Assembly (NCBI GenBank): GCA_036381215.1
Contig: DASVDF010000153.1
Location: 1 to 64,000, forward strand
Reading direction: 5' to 3'
From: IDS-8 sp036381215
Lineage (GTDB): Bacteria > Pseudomonadota > Gammaproteobacteria > Steroidobacterales > Woeseiaceae
Length of the DNA: 64,000 nt
Positions 24,195 through 31,642 of this stretch are shown in pieces (position 1 is the first letter of the stretch; each line of letters opens with the position of its first letter). The notes under the pieces were generated by a model. It made no database searches, was not told where the DNA came from, and saw nothing but the letters and a program-made list of their open reading frames with translations. Position numbers and translations under genes: made by a program.

Positions 24195-24692
24195 TCAGGT
24201 CCGGTCGGGGAAATCGATCTTTGCGTGCCGGCCCTCGTCGTCGTCGAGGGTGTGCCCGGTGGCGAGCGCCCGGGCCGCGTCGAACATGAAGCGCACCGCT
24301 TCCACCCCGGAGCGGTCCCAGTACTCGGCGTAGGTCGGCACGACCTCCAGCAGGATGAGCGTCGGGTCGTTCCGGCCTTTCGGGAACCAAAGCTCCTGGA
24401 TGTCGTTCCATAGCGCGTTGATGCGCTCCGGATCGCGCGTGGCGCGGACCGTGCCGGAGATCGACAGGAACCTGGACGCGGCCTGCATGGCGAGGTTGAC
24501 GAATGGCTCGTCGGTAATTTCCTCGAGCTTGCCGCTGTCCACGCTCGTGATGAACCAGACGTGGCCGTCGTCGCTCGCGTCCGCGATGGCCATCGGCCGC
24601 GAGCGCAGCTCCGCGTCACGCCGCGTGACGAGCATGGCGTGATCGAAAGATTTCAGCACGTCGATGAATTCGTGCTCGCGTTGATCGTGCAT
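24195..24692 (-). CDS. Pyridoxamine 5'-phosphate oxidase-fold protein (general stress protein 26 type)
   Basis: A 165-aa flavin/F420-type split-barrel protein. FDHAMLVTRRDAELRSRPMAIAD, DGHVWFITSVDSGKLEEI and VNLAMQ…SRFLSISGTVRATRD follow the GSP26 family order. These proteins bind FMN or related cofactors and are induced by stress; they are not true PdxH enzymes. The ATG at 24692 has AGGAGG five nt upstream and is 28 nt from the -12 end of a perfect sigma-54 promoter. It is convergent with the UspE-like gene. Confidence 0.9.
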   Translation of the reverse strand: MHDQREHEFIDVLKSFDHAMLVTRRDAELRSRPMAIADASDDGHVWFITSVDSGKLEEITDEPFVNLAMQAASRFLSISGTVRATRDPERINALWNDIQELWFPKGRNDPTLILLEVVPTYAEYWDRSGVEAVRFMFDAARALATGHTLDDDEGRHAKIDFPDRT

Positions 24693-24719
24693 GCGACCTC
24701 CTGCCGGGCAGCAGGGGTC

Positions 24720-24735
24720 TGCAAGCATCGTGCCA
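24720..24735 (-). promoter_or_regulatory. Sigma-54 promoter of the GSP26-like gene
   Basis: Minus-strand TGGCACGATGCTTGCA is a perfect consensus match, with predicted start near 24709. It is back-to-back with the promoter at 24753, with only 17 nt between the two elements. Confidence 0.85.
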
Positions 24736-24752
24736 CGACGCCGCGCGCCGGC

Positions 24753-24768
24753 TGGCACGGAGGATGCA
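24753..24768 (+). promoter_or_regulatory. Sigma-54 promoter of the DUF6491 gene
   Basis: TGGCACGGAGGATGCA keeps both invariant elements (GG at -24, GC at -12) and TGGCACG in full; position 12 is A. The predicted start near 24779 lies about 22 nt before the ATG at 24801. Confidence 0.8.
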
Positions 24769-24800
24769 TCGACGTGGTGGTTTCGGATAGGAGACTGGCG

Positions 24801-25208
24801 ATGAAGCCGACGTTATCCGCGCTGTTCGCGTTGGTCGTTCTCGCGGGGTTCGGTGCGCCGGCGGCGGCGCAGGACGAGGAGGACGGTGAGCGCAACATGG
24901 ACGCGATCCACTGCGTTTCCATTCGCGGCATCGACGCCATAGACATCGTCGACGCGCGCAACCTGGTCTTCAGGATGCGCAATGGCGACGTGTACCGGAA
25001 TCGGCTGCCGCGCCAGTGTCCGGGATTACGCCGGAACGGCACCCTGATGTACCGCAGCTCCGTCGGCCAGCTCTGCAGCATCGACATCATCACCGTGCTC
25101 GAGAACCGTAGCTTCGGTTTCTTTCCGGGAGCGTCCTGCGGGCTCGGCATGTTCGAGCCCATCACGAAGGACATCGCCGACGAGCTCCTGCGCTCCGCGC
25201 GCGACTGA
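24801..25208 (+). CDS. Periplasmic DUF6491-like protein
   Basis: A 135-aa secreted protein with signal peptide MKPTLSALFALVVLAGFGAPAAAQ. The mature part carries three well-spaced cysteines (AIHCVSIRGID, RQCPGLRRN, LCSIDIITV) plus a fourth (GASCGLG), and the pattern YRNRLPRQCPGL resembles DUF6491 proteins. Two disulfides are likely. Function is unknown. The start has AGGAGACTGGCG upstream. It follows a sigma-54 promoter divergent from the GSP26-like gene, so it is a predicted member of the stress regulon. Confidence 0.8.
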   Translation: MKPTLSALFALVVLAGFGAPAAAQDEEDGERNMDAIHCVSIRGIDAIDIVDARNLVFRMRNGDVYRNRLPRQCPGLRRNGTLMYRSSVGQLCSIDIITVLENRSFGFFPGASCGLGMFEPITKDIADELLRSARD

Positions 25209-25217
25209 CGGTCGCCA

Positions 25218-25257
25218 CCGGCCGCCGCCCCGCGACGTCAGCGGCCGGCGCCGTTTT
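25218..25257 (+). terminator. Intrinsic terminator after the DUF6491 gene
   Basis: Stem CCGGCCGC/GCGGCCGG with a 15-nt loop, then CGCCG and TTTT. Its right arm overlaps the 3' end of the convergent ectR-like gene. The arm GTCAGCGGCCGGCG also occurs in the terminator at 6485. Confidence 0.55.
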
Positions 25258-25789
25258 CCCCCGGCCCGGGCTCGGTTTGGCTCTCCTCGTGACGCGCCGG
25301 CTGGCGGTCGATGTCGCCGATGTCGAGCACCGGCGAAGCGTCGATCGCTCCCGCATCGAGCAGGGCGGCGACACGCTCCAGCGCGGCGACGAGCAGCGCC
25401 TGCTCCCAGTCCGCGAGCGCCCGGAACCGGTCCCGGAACCGGTCGTGCAGCAGGTCGGGTGAATCCGCGAGCGCTCGTCTGCCGCTGTCCGTCACCTCCA
25501 CCCAGATGCGCCGCCGGTCCTCGGTATCGCGTCGCCTGTGCACCAGCCCGGCGCGCTCCAGCTTGTCGACCAGCGACGTGACCGTGGCCTGCGTCAGGCG
25601 CGCGGCGCGCGCCAGCGTGCTGGGCAGCACCCGACCGTGGCGCGCGACGATCTGCAGCATGATGAGCTGGGAGGTCGTGAGCCCGGTGCGACTCGCGAGC
25701 AGGCGTGAGTTGAGCTCGGTGGCGCGCAGGATGCGCCGCAGCGCCACCAGCGCCGTTTCCGACCGATCCTCGGGCAGGGCGCCGCTCAT
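25238..25789 (-). CDS. ectR: MarR-family regulator of ectoine genes (EctR-like)
   Basis: A 183-aa winged-helix repressor. TTSQLIMLQIVARHGRVLPSTLARAARLTQATVTSLVDKLERAGLVHRRRDTEDRR spans the HTH and wing as in MarR/EctR1. In halotolerant methylotrophs EctR1 represses the ectABC operon, and the gene is divergent from ectA, as here. The ATG at 25789 is taken because it gives the usual short N-terminus (SGALPEDRSETALVALRRI); a TTG at 25831 would add a basic stretch. The C-terminus has an unusual acidic tail. The operator is proposed at the ectA -10 region. Confidence 0.82.
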   Translation of the reverse strand: MSGALPEDRSETALVALRRILRATELNSRLLASRTGLTTSQLIMLQIVARHGRVLPSTLARAARLTQATVTSLVDKLERAGLVHRRRDTEDRRRIWVEVTDSGRRALADSPDLLHDRFRDRFRALADWEQALLVAALERVAALLDAGAIDASPVLDIGDIDRQPARHEESQTEPGPGENGAGR

Positions 25790-25964
25790 GCCGCCCCCGC
25801 GGCGGCGACGGCGGGCGACGCGGTGCCGCAAATAATTTGAAAGCCGAAGTGAATGCGGGCCGGCCGACCGCGGCGTCGGCCGCCTCGACTCATCATCTCA
25901 ATCAGTGAATTCATGCGACTACACAACGGTAAGGACGCCGGACGCCAGGCACACCTCGCCGCGG

Positions 25965-25993
25965 TTTCAATCGTCCGGCCAATTGTTTAGAAT
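25965..25993 (+). promoter_or_regulatory. ectA promoter with overlapping dyad
   Basis: TTTCAA and TAGAAT (25988-25993) are spaced by 17 nt. The -10 lies inside an AT-rich dyad TTGT-N8-ACAA (25983-25998), the arrangement reported for EctR1 operators, which cover the ectA -10. The ATG is only 14 nt after the -10, with no Shine-Dalgarno. Confidence 0.5.
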
Positions 25994-26007
25994 GACAAAT
26001 AAATTCC

Positions 26008-27927
26008 ATGACGGTTTCTCACACACAACACGCCGCGGCTGCGGTGGCCCGGCAGACTTTGCGCCTGCCCTCGGCCGGCGACGCCGTGCGCGTGCACGAT
26101 CTCATCGCGGCCTGCCCGCCGCTCGAGGAGAACTCACTCTACTGCAACCTGCTGCAGTGCACGCACTTTGCCGCGAGCTCGATCGTCGCGGAACAGGGCG
26201 GCAAGCTGGTCGGCTGGATTTCCGGCTACCGGCTGCCGGCCGACCCCGCGACGCTCTTCGTCTGGCAGGTCGCGGTCGACGCAGCGGCGCGCGGCACCGG
26301 CCTCGGGCGGCGCATGCTGCGTGCCCTGCTCGCGCGGCCGGCGCTCGCCGGGGTGCGCTGGCTGGAGACGACGGTCACCCCTGATAACACGGCCTCGCGC
26401 GCGCTGTTCCGCTCCTTCGCCCGGCATACCGGCGCCTCCCTCGCCGAAAGGACCGGCTTCGACAGCGACGCGCATTTCGGCGGCCGGCACGCGAGCGAGC
26501 CGCTGCTGGTCATCGGACCCATCGACATCGACCACGACATCGAGCACGCGGTCGGCGCTCACGCCGGACGCCCGGCCAGCCGCGCATCGACCGAGCTCCC
26601 GTCCCGGAGGAACGACATGCCCGAATCCAGTGAAACCGCCGCCCAACCCGCGCAGACGTTCGAACGCCTGGAATCGCGCGTGCGCAGCTACTCGCGCCGT
26701 TTCCCGGTGCTCTTCGATCGCGCGGAGGGCTCCTGGCTCCACACCCGCGACGGCGAGCGCTACCTCGACTTTCTCATGGGCTGCTCGAGTTTGAATTACG
26801 GGCACAACCCGGCGCCGCTCAAAGAAGCCCTGCTCGACTATATCGAGCGCGACGGGATCACCCACAGCCTCGACCTGCACAGCGACGTCAAGGAGCGTTT
26901 CCTGCGCGAGCTGTCGCGGACGGTGCTCACGCCGCGCGGGCTCGATTACGTCGTGCAGTTCCCCGGACCCACCGGCGCGAACGCCGTCGAGGCCGCGCTC
27001 AAGCTCGCGCGCAAGGTGACCGGGCGCGAGAACGTCATTGCCTTCACGAACGGCTTTCACGGCGTGACCCTGGGTGCGCTGGCCTGCACCGGCAGCGGTC
27101 ATCACCGTGGGGCGGCCGGCACCGCCCTCGGCGGCGTCACGCGCATGCCCTACGACGGCTACTTCGGCAAGGGCGTGGATACCGCGGCCCAGCTCGACAG
27201 GCTCCTGTCCGACGCATCGAGCGGTGTCGACGCGCCCGCCGCCATCCTGCTCGAGACGGTGCAGGGCGAGGGCGGCCTGAACGTCGCGAGCGACGAGTGG
27301 CTGCGGGCAATCGCCGCGGTTGCGCGCCGCCACGGTGCGTTGCTCATCGTCGACGACATCCAGGCCGGCGCCGGGCGCACCGGCACGTTTTTCAGCTTCG
27401 AGCCGGCCGGCATCCGACCGGACATCGTGACGCTCGCCAAATCCGTATCCGGCTACGGTCTGCCGCTCGCGCTCGTGCTCATCGACCGGCGCCACGACCG
27501 CTGGCTGCCGGGCGAGCACAACGGCACGTTCCGCGGCAACTGCCACGCGTTCGTCACGGCCCGCGCGGCGCTCGAGACGTACTGGCGCGACAGTGCGTTC
27601 GCCGAGGGCGTGCGCGCGCGGGGCGAGCTGCTCGGGCGGCGGCTTGCGGAGATCGCGCGCGCGGCACGCCCGCACCGGCTCGAGCTCAAGGGGCGCGGCA
27701 TGATGCGCGGCCTCGCGATGCCCTCGGGCGAGCTCGCGGCGCGCGTCGTCGAGGGCGCGTTCGCGCGCGGCCTGGTCATCGAGACCAGCGGGCCCGACGA
27801 CGAGGTCGTCAAGTGCCTGGCGGCGCTGACCATCGACGAGGCGGAGCTTCGCCGGGGGCTCGACATCCTCGCGGACGCCGTCGAGAGCGCGCTCGCCGCG
27901 GCGGACCGCGACCGGGCCGCGGCCTGA
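26008..27927 (+). CDS. EctA-EctB fusion: diaminobutyrate acetyltransferase / aminotransferase
   Basis: One 639-aa open frame carries both enzymes. Residues 1-about 190 are EctA (GNAT fold; PPLEENSLYCNLLQCTHF, AARGTGLGRRMLRALL), which acetylates L-2,4-diaminobutyrate. Residues 204-639 are a full-length EctB (MPESSETAAQ…; FLMGCSSLNYGHNP, FPGPTGANAVEAALKLAR, IVDDIQAGAGRTG, PLP Lys in TLAKSVSGYG), which makes diaminobutyrate from aspartate semialdehyde. These are normally separate genes. A strong ribosome site and ATG remain at the EctB boundary, so EctB may also be made alone. It heads ectAB-C-D-ask. Confidence 0.93.
   Translation: MTVSHTQHAAAAVARQTLRLPSAGDAVRVHDLIAACPPLEENSLYCNLLQCTHFAASSIVAEQGGKLVGWISGYRLPADPATLFVWQVAVDAAARGTGLGRRMLRALLARPALAGVRWLETTVTPDNTASRALFRSFARHTGASLAERTGFDSDAHFGGRHASEPLLVIGPIDIDHDIEHAVGAHAGRPASRASTELPSRRNDMPESSETAAQPAQTFERLESRVRSYSRRFPVLFDRAEGSWLHTRDGERYLDFLMGCSSLNYGHNPAPLKEALLDYIERDGITHSLDLHSDVKERFLRELSRTVLTPRGLDYVVQFPGPTGANAVEAALKLARKVTGRENVIAFTNGFHGVTLGALACTGSGHHRGAAGTALGGVTRMPYDGYFGKGVDTAAQLDRLLSDASSGVDAPAAILLETVQGEGGLNVASDEWLRAIAAVARRHGALLIVDDIQAGAGRTGTFFSFEPAGIRPDIVTLAKSVSGYGLPLALVLIDRRHDRWLPGEHNGTFRGNCHAFVTARAALETYWRDSAFAEGVRARGELLGRRLAEIARAARPHRLELKGRGMMRGLAMPSGELAARVVEGAFARGLVIETSGPDDEVVKCLAALTIDEAELRRGLDILADAVESALAAADRDRAAA
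26606..26619 (+). promoter_or_regulatory. ectB: Internal ribosome site and start for EctB
   Basis: GGAGG, a 6-nt spacer, then ATG at 26617, codon 204 of the long frame. The spacing is ideal, and the protein from here is the normal EctB length (436 aa). This suggests that ectA recently lost its stop codon or that both a fusion and free EctB are produced. Confidence 0.75.
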
Positions 27928-27946
27928 GAAGCGAGGAGAGACAGAC

Positions 27947-28339
27947 ATGATCATCCGCGATCTGCAGACCGCAGAGCACACGCGCCGCAAGGTCGAGAGC
28001 AACGGCTGGAACAGCGTCCGCCTGCTGCTGAAAAGCGATGCAATGGGCTTTTCCTTCCACATCACGACGATCTACGCCGGCGCGGAGCTGCCGATGCATT
28101 ACCGCCATCATCTCGAGTCGGTCTACTGCATTGCGGGCACGGGCTCGATCGAGGACGTGGCGACGGGCGAGCTGCACGCGATCCGTCCGGGCATCCTGTA
28201 CGCGCTCGACCGGAACGACCGGCACGTGCTGCGCGCGGACACAGAGCTCACCCTCGCCTGCGTGTTCAACCCGCCGCTCTCCGGGCTGGAGGTGCACGAT
28301 GCGAGCGGAGCCTACCCGCTGGAGGCGGAGTCCGTATGA
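27947..28339 (+). CDS. ectC: L-ectoine synthase
   Basis: A 130-aa cupin-fold enzyme that cyclises N-acetyl-diaminobutyrate to ectoine. It aligns with EctC throughout: MIIRDLQTAEHTRRKVE, WNSVRLLLKSDAMGFSFHITTIYAGAE, HYRHHLESVYCIAGTGSIED, LYALDRNDRHVLRA. The iron-binding Glu, Tyr and His of the cupin barrel are all in these segments. GAGGAGAG lies before the ATG, 19 nt after the EctAB stop. The stop overlaps ectD by 4 nt. Confidence 0.96.
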   Translation: MIIRDLQTAEHTRRKVESNGWNSVRLLLKSDAMGFSFHITTIYAGAELPMHYRHHLESVYCIAGTGSIEDVATGELHAIRPGILYALDRNDRHVLRADTELTLACVFNPPLSGLEVHDASGAYPLEAESV

Positions 28340-29265
28340 CGGGCAGGGCAGACGCCTATCCCTCGCGCCAGGCCGGCGAGCCCGCCATCCTGCCGCGCCG
28401 CGACTCCGTCGTGCACGGCCGCTGGAGCGCCGACGCGCCGCTCACCCGCGAGGCGACCCAGGCTTTCGAGCGCGACGGATTTCTGGTCCTGGACGGCCTG
28501 CTCGCAGCGGCCGAGATCGACGCGCTGCGCGCGGAAGCGGAAGTGTTGCGCTCGACCGCAGCCGGCGACCTCGAGCCGGAGACCGTGATCGCCGAGCCCG
28601 GATCGGGTGCGGTGCGCTCCGTGTTCCGCGTGCACGCCCAGAGCGCGGTGTTCGCGCGCCTGGCGCGCGATGCGCGACTGGCCGACGTGGCCCGGTTCCT
28701 GCTCGGGGACGAGGTCTACGTGCACCAGTCGCGCATGAACTACAAGCCCGGTTTCGAGGGTCGGGAGTTCTACTGGCATTCCGACTTCGAGACCTGGCAC
28801 GTCGAGGACGGCATGCCGCGCATGCGCGCGCTCTCGATGACGGTGCTGCTCACCGAGAACACGCCGCACAACGGCCCGCTCATGCTCATGCCCGGCTCGC
28901 ACCGCCACTTCGTGGCCTGCGTCGGCGAGACCCCGGAGGATCACTACAGGCAGTCGCTCCGCAAGCAGGAGTACGGCGTGCCGGACCGCGATGCGCTCAC
29001 GTTCCTCGCCGAGCAGGGTGGCATCGAGGCGCCGGTCGGGCCGGCGGGCACCGTGATCCTGTTCGACTGCAACGTCATGCACGGCTCCTCCGGCAACATC
29101 ACCCCGTTCCCGCGCAGCAACGTGTTCCTCGTCTACAACGCGGCAAGCAACGCGCTGCAGGCGCCTTTCGGTCCGGCGAAGCCGCGGCCCGAGTTCATCG
29201 CCACGCGCGAGTCGTGCGAGCCCTTGCGGCCGGCGGCCGGCCCGCTGCTCTCGAGCGCCGCATGA
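28336..29265 (+). CDS. ectD: Ectoine 5-hydroxylase
   Basis: A 309-aa non-haem Fe(II)/2-oxoglutarate dioxygenase converting ectoine to 5-hydroxyectoine. The EctD signature FYWHSDFETWHVEDGMPRM gives iron ligands His148 and Asp150; His249 (CNVMHGSSGNITP) is the third, and Arg in RSNVF holds 2-oxoglutarate. Length is typical. The ATG overlaps ectC by 4 nt and the stop overlaps the aspartokinase gene by 4 nt. Production of hydroxyectoine fits a habitat with salt plus heat or drying stress. Confidence 0.96.
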   Translation: MTGRADAYPSRQAGEPAILPRRDSVVHGRWSADAPLTREATQAFERDGFLVLDGLLAAAEIDALRAEAEVLRSTAAGDLEPETVIAEPGSGAVRSVFRVHAQSAVFARLARDARLADVARFLLGDEVYVHQSRMNYKPGFEGREFYWHSDFETWHVEDGMPRMRALSMTVLLTENTPHNGPLMLMPGSHRHFVACVGETPEDHYRQSLRKQEYGVPDRDALTFLAEQGGIEAPVGPAGTVILFDCNVMHGSSGNITPFPRSNVFLVYNAASNALQAPFGPAKPRPEFIATRESCEPLRPAAGPLLSSAA

Positions 29266-30728
29266 CGGCCGTGACCGGACAGGGGGCGGCCGGCCATACC
29301 GTGGAGAAGATCGGCGGCACGTCGATCAGCGACACTCGCGCGGTGCTCGACAACGTGCTGATCGGAGCGCGCGAAGGCGACGCGCTGTATCGCCGCATGT
29401 TCGTCGTCTCGGCGTACGCCGGGATCACGGACATGCTGCTCGAGCACAAGCGCACGGGCGAGCCCGGTGTGCACGCCCTGTTCGCCGGCTCCGAGTCCGA
29501 CTGGGCCTGGGGCGACGCGCTCTCCGACGTCAGCGCGCAGATGCAGCGCATCAACGCCGACGTCTTCGGGGAGGAGGCGGACCGGCTCGTGGCCGACCGG
29601 TTCGTGCGCGAGCGCATCGAAGGCGTCCGGAGCTGCCTGCTCGACCTGCACCGGCTCTGCTCCTACGGCCATTTCAATCTCGGCGAGCACCTTGCGACCG
29701 TGCGCGAGATGCTTGCCGGGCTGGGGGAGGCGCACAGCGCCCACAACACCAGCCTGCTCCTGACCCGGCACGGCATCAACGCGGTGTTCGTGGATCTGAC
29801 CGGCTGGCGCGACGACCCGCACAGGACGCTGGACGACCGGATCGCCGCCGCGGTGCCGCAGCTCGACGTGGAGCGGACGCTGCCGATCGTCACCGGCTAC
29901 GCGCAATGCGAGGAGGGAGTGATCGAGCGCTACGGCCGCGGGTACACGGAAGTGACCTTCTCGCGGATCGCGGTGCTCACGCGGGCGCGCGAGGCGATCA
30001 TCCACAAGGAATTCCACCTTTCGAGCGCGGATCCCCGGCTGCTCGGCACGGAGCGCGTGCGCAAGATCGAGCGGACCAGTTACGACGTGGCGGACCAGTT
30101 GTCCAACATGGGCATGGAGGCGATCCATCCGGGCGCGGCCAAGGGGCTGCGCCAGGCCGGTATCCCGCTGTGCATACGCAACACGTTCGAGCCGGCAGAT
30201 CCCGGCTCGGAGATTCGCGGGGACTACGTGCCGGCGACGCCCAGGGCCGAGATCATCACCGGGATGCGGAGTGTGTTCGCGCTCGAGTTCTTCGAGCAGG
30301 ACATGGTGGGGGTCAAGGGCTACGACGCGGCGATCCTGGACGCGCTGCAGCGGCAGCGCGTGCGCGTGGTCACCAAGACGTCCAACGCGAACACCATCGT
30401 GCACTACGTGGCGGGGTCGCTCAAATCGGTACGCCAGGTGTCGGACGACTTGCGCGAAGCGTTCGCATCGTCGAGGATAACGGTTCGTAAAGTCGCCATC
30501 GTCACCGCGATCGGCAGCGATCTCGACGTGCCCGGCCTGACCGCGCTCGCCGTGGGCGCGCTGGCCGACGCCGGCATCGAAGTGCTGGGCCTGCACCAGC
30601 TCATCCGCAACGTGGACATCCTGTTCATTTTGGCGGAAGAGGATTTCGAGCGGGCCGTTATTGCTTTGCACGAGGTGCTCGTCGAAGGCCGTCGACCGGC
30701 CGCGCGGCGCTCCCGGCACGCCGCCTGA
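29262..30728 (+). CDS. Ectoine-cluster aspartate kinase (Ask_Ect)
   Basis: A 488-aa aspartokinase that supplies aspartyl phosphate for ectoine synthesis. It starts with the TVEKIGGTSIS phosphate-binding motif characteristic of Ask_Ect, has the kinase core (IVTGYAQCEEGVIERYGRGYTEVTFSRIAVL) and tandem ACT domains at the C-terminus (KGYDAAILDALQRQRVRVVTKTSNAN; VPGLTALAVGALADAGIEVLGL). This branch is usually insensitive to lysine/threonine feedback, which permits high flux. It is the last gene of the ectoine operon, followed by a terminator. Confidence 0.95.
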   Translation: MTAVTGQGAAGHTVEKIGGTSISDTRAVLDNVLIGAREGDALYRRMFVVSAYAGITDMLLEHKRTGEPGVHALFAGSESDWAWGDALSDVSAQMQRINADVFGEEADRLVADRFVRERIEGVRSCLLDLHRLCSYGHFNLGEHLATVREMLAGLGEAHSAHNTSLLLTRHGINAVFVDLTGWRDDPHRTLDDRIAAAVPQLDVERTLPIVTGYAQCEEGVIERYGRGYTEVTFSRIAVLTRAREAIIHKEFHLSSADPRLLGTERVRKIERTSYDVADQLSNMGMEAIHPGAAKGLRQAGIPLCIRNTFEPADPGSEIRGDYVPATPRAEIITGMRSVFALEFFEQDMVGVKGYDAAILDALQRQRVRVVTKTSNANTIVHYVAGSLKSVRQVSDDLREAFASSRITVRKVAIVTAIGSDLDVPGLTALAVGALADAGIEVLGLHQLIRNVDILFILAEEDFERAVIALHEVLVEGRRPAARRSRHAA

Positions 30729-30745
30729 CGTCACCCCACCCGCAT

Positions 30746-30767
30746 CGCCGGCCTCCGCCGGCGTTTT
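30746..30767 (+). terminator. Intrinsic terminator of the ectoine operon
   Basis: 7-bp stem CGCCGGC/GCCGGCG with a CTCC loop, then TTTT. It starts 17 nt after the aspartokinase stop. Confidence 0.55.
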
Positions 30768-30798
30768 CACCGACCGACACTCCACGGAGGACTTCATC

Positions 30799-31071
30799 AT
30801 GCTGACGGTCAGCGAAACCGTACTGAAGCAATTCGATAGCGCCCTCGAACGAGCGGGCGAGCCCGGCGGCGGCGAGCGCTGCCTGCGCATGGTCCGCAGC
30901 GACGATGCGAACCTGTCGCTCGCGCTCGAGGTGCCCGAGCCCGGCGATACCACCTGGGAATACGAGGGCCGGACGGTGCTCGCCGTCCCGGAAAACTGCG
31001 CCGGCTTCTGCTCCGACAAGACGCTCGACATCGACGATCAGGGCCGACTGGTGCTCAGCCAGCGCGCATGA
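30799..31071 (+). CDS. HesB/IscA-like protein without cysteine ligands
   Basis: A 90-aa protein whose layout (ETVLKQFDSALERAG, then CLRMVRSDDANLSLALEVPEPGDTTWEYEGRTVLAVPENCA) resembles the HesB/IscA fold, but the conserved Cys-x-Cys ligands are absent, so it is unlikely to carry a cluster in the usual way. GGAGG precedes the ATG by 8 nt. It overlaps the next gene by 4 nt, so the two form a pair after the ectoine terminator. The family assignment is by overall pattern only. Confidence 0.6.
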   Translation: MLTVSETVLKQFDSALERAGEPGGGERCLRMVRSDDANLSLALEVPEPGDTTWEYEGRTVLAVPENCAGFCSDKTLDIDDQGRLVLSQRA

Positions 31072-31508
31072 AAGTCCACGATCATTTCGTCGTGCGCCTG
31101 GGCGGCCGGGACTACTGCGACACGCCCAACCTCGTCGTCTACCGGGGCGCTCCGCTGCTCAGGCTGTCGCGCGCCCCGGACGACGAGCTCGAGGTACAGG
31201 CGGAGGTGTTCGACGCGGACGGGCACCGCAAGGCGAAGGTGCGCGGCACCGAGCTGGTCGAGGGCGACCCGGACGCGATCGACGTCCGCTCCAGTGAGAA
31301 CTGTTACGTGATCCGCGATCGCGCGAACGACCGGGTCGTGTGCGAAATCCGCCGCCGGGCCGGGAAGCAGAAAATGGATCTCGACGTGTCCATCCTCATG
31401 CACGCCCCGGATGGCTTCCTGATCCACGCGAACCCGGCACAGTCGAACGTCAAGCCGCTGCACGAGACGCTCCTCGTGCGCGGCGCGGAGGCGGCGATCG
31501 CGCTCTGA
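31068..31508 (+). CDS. Hypothetical protein paired with HesB-like gene
   Basis: A 146-aa soluble, mainly beta protein (FVVRLGGRDYCDTPNLVVYRG, VQAEVFDADGHRKAKVRGTEL, RVVCEIRRRAGKQKMDLDVSILMHAPDGFLIHANP). I do not recognise the family. The repeating strand pattern and the last segment suggest a small beta-sandwich or beta-helix. It is translationally coupled to the HesB-like gene upstream (ATGA). Nothing ties it to ectoine synthesis beyond position. Confidence 0.7.
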   Translation: MKVHDHFVVRLGGRDYCDTPNLVVYRGAPLLRLSRAPDDELEVQAEVFDADGHRKAKVRGTELVEGDPDAIDVRSSENCYVIRDRANDRVVCEIRRRAGKQKMDLDVSILMHAPDGFLIHANPAQSNVKPLHETLLVRGAEAAIAL

Positions 31509-31642
31509 GCGCCGCTTGAACGCGCCGCGCCGGTGCGTCCTGCATTGGCGCGGGGAGCCCGGGGCGAGGCGCGCTTCGCCCTCACGCGGCCCGTTGCAAA
31601 TCCGCGGGCCGGCGGGCAAGGTGAGCGTGGGGGAGCGCGCAC

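Noticed and set aside
24195..24692. Pyridoxine/pyridoxamine phosphate oxidase PdxH
   Set aside because: The split-barrel sequence fits general stress protein 26, and PdxH signature and length are missing.
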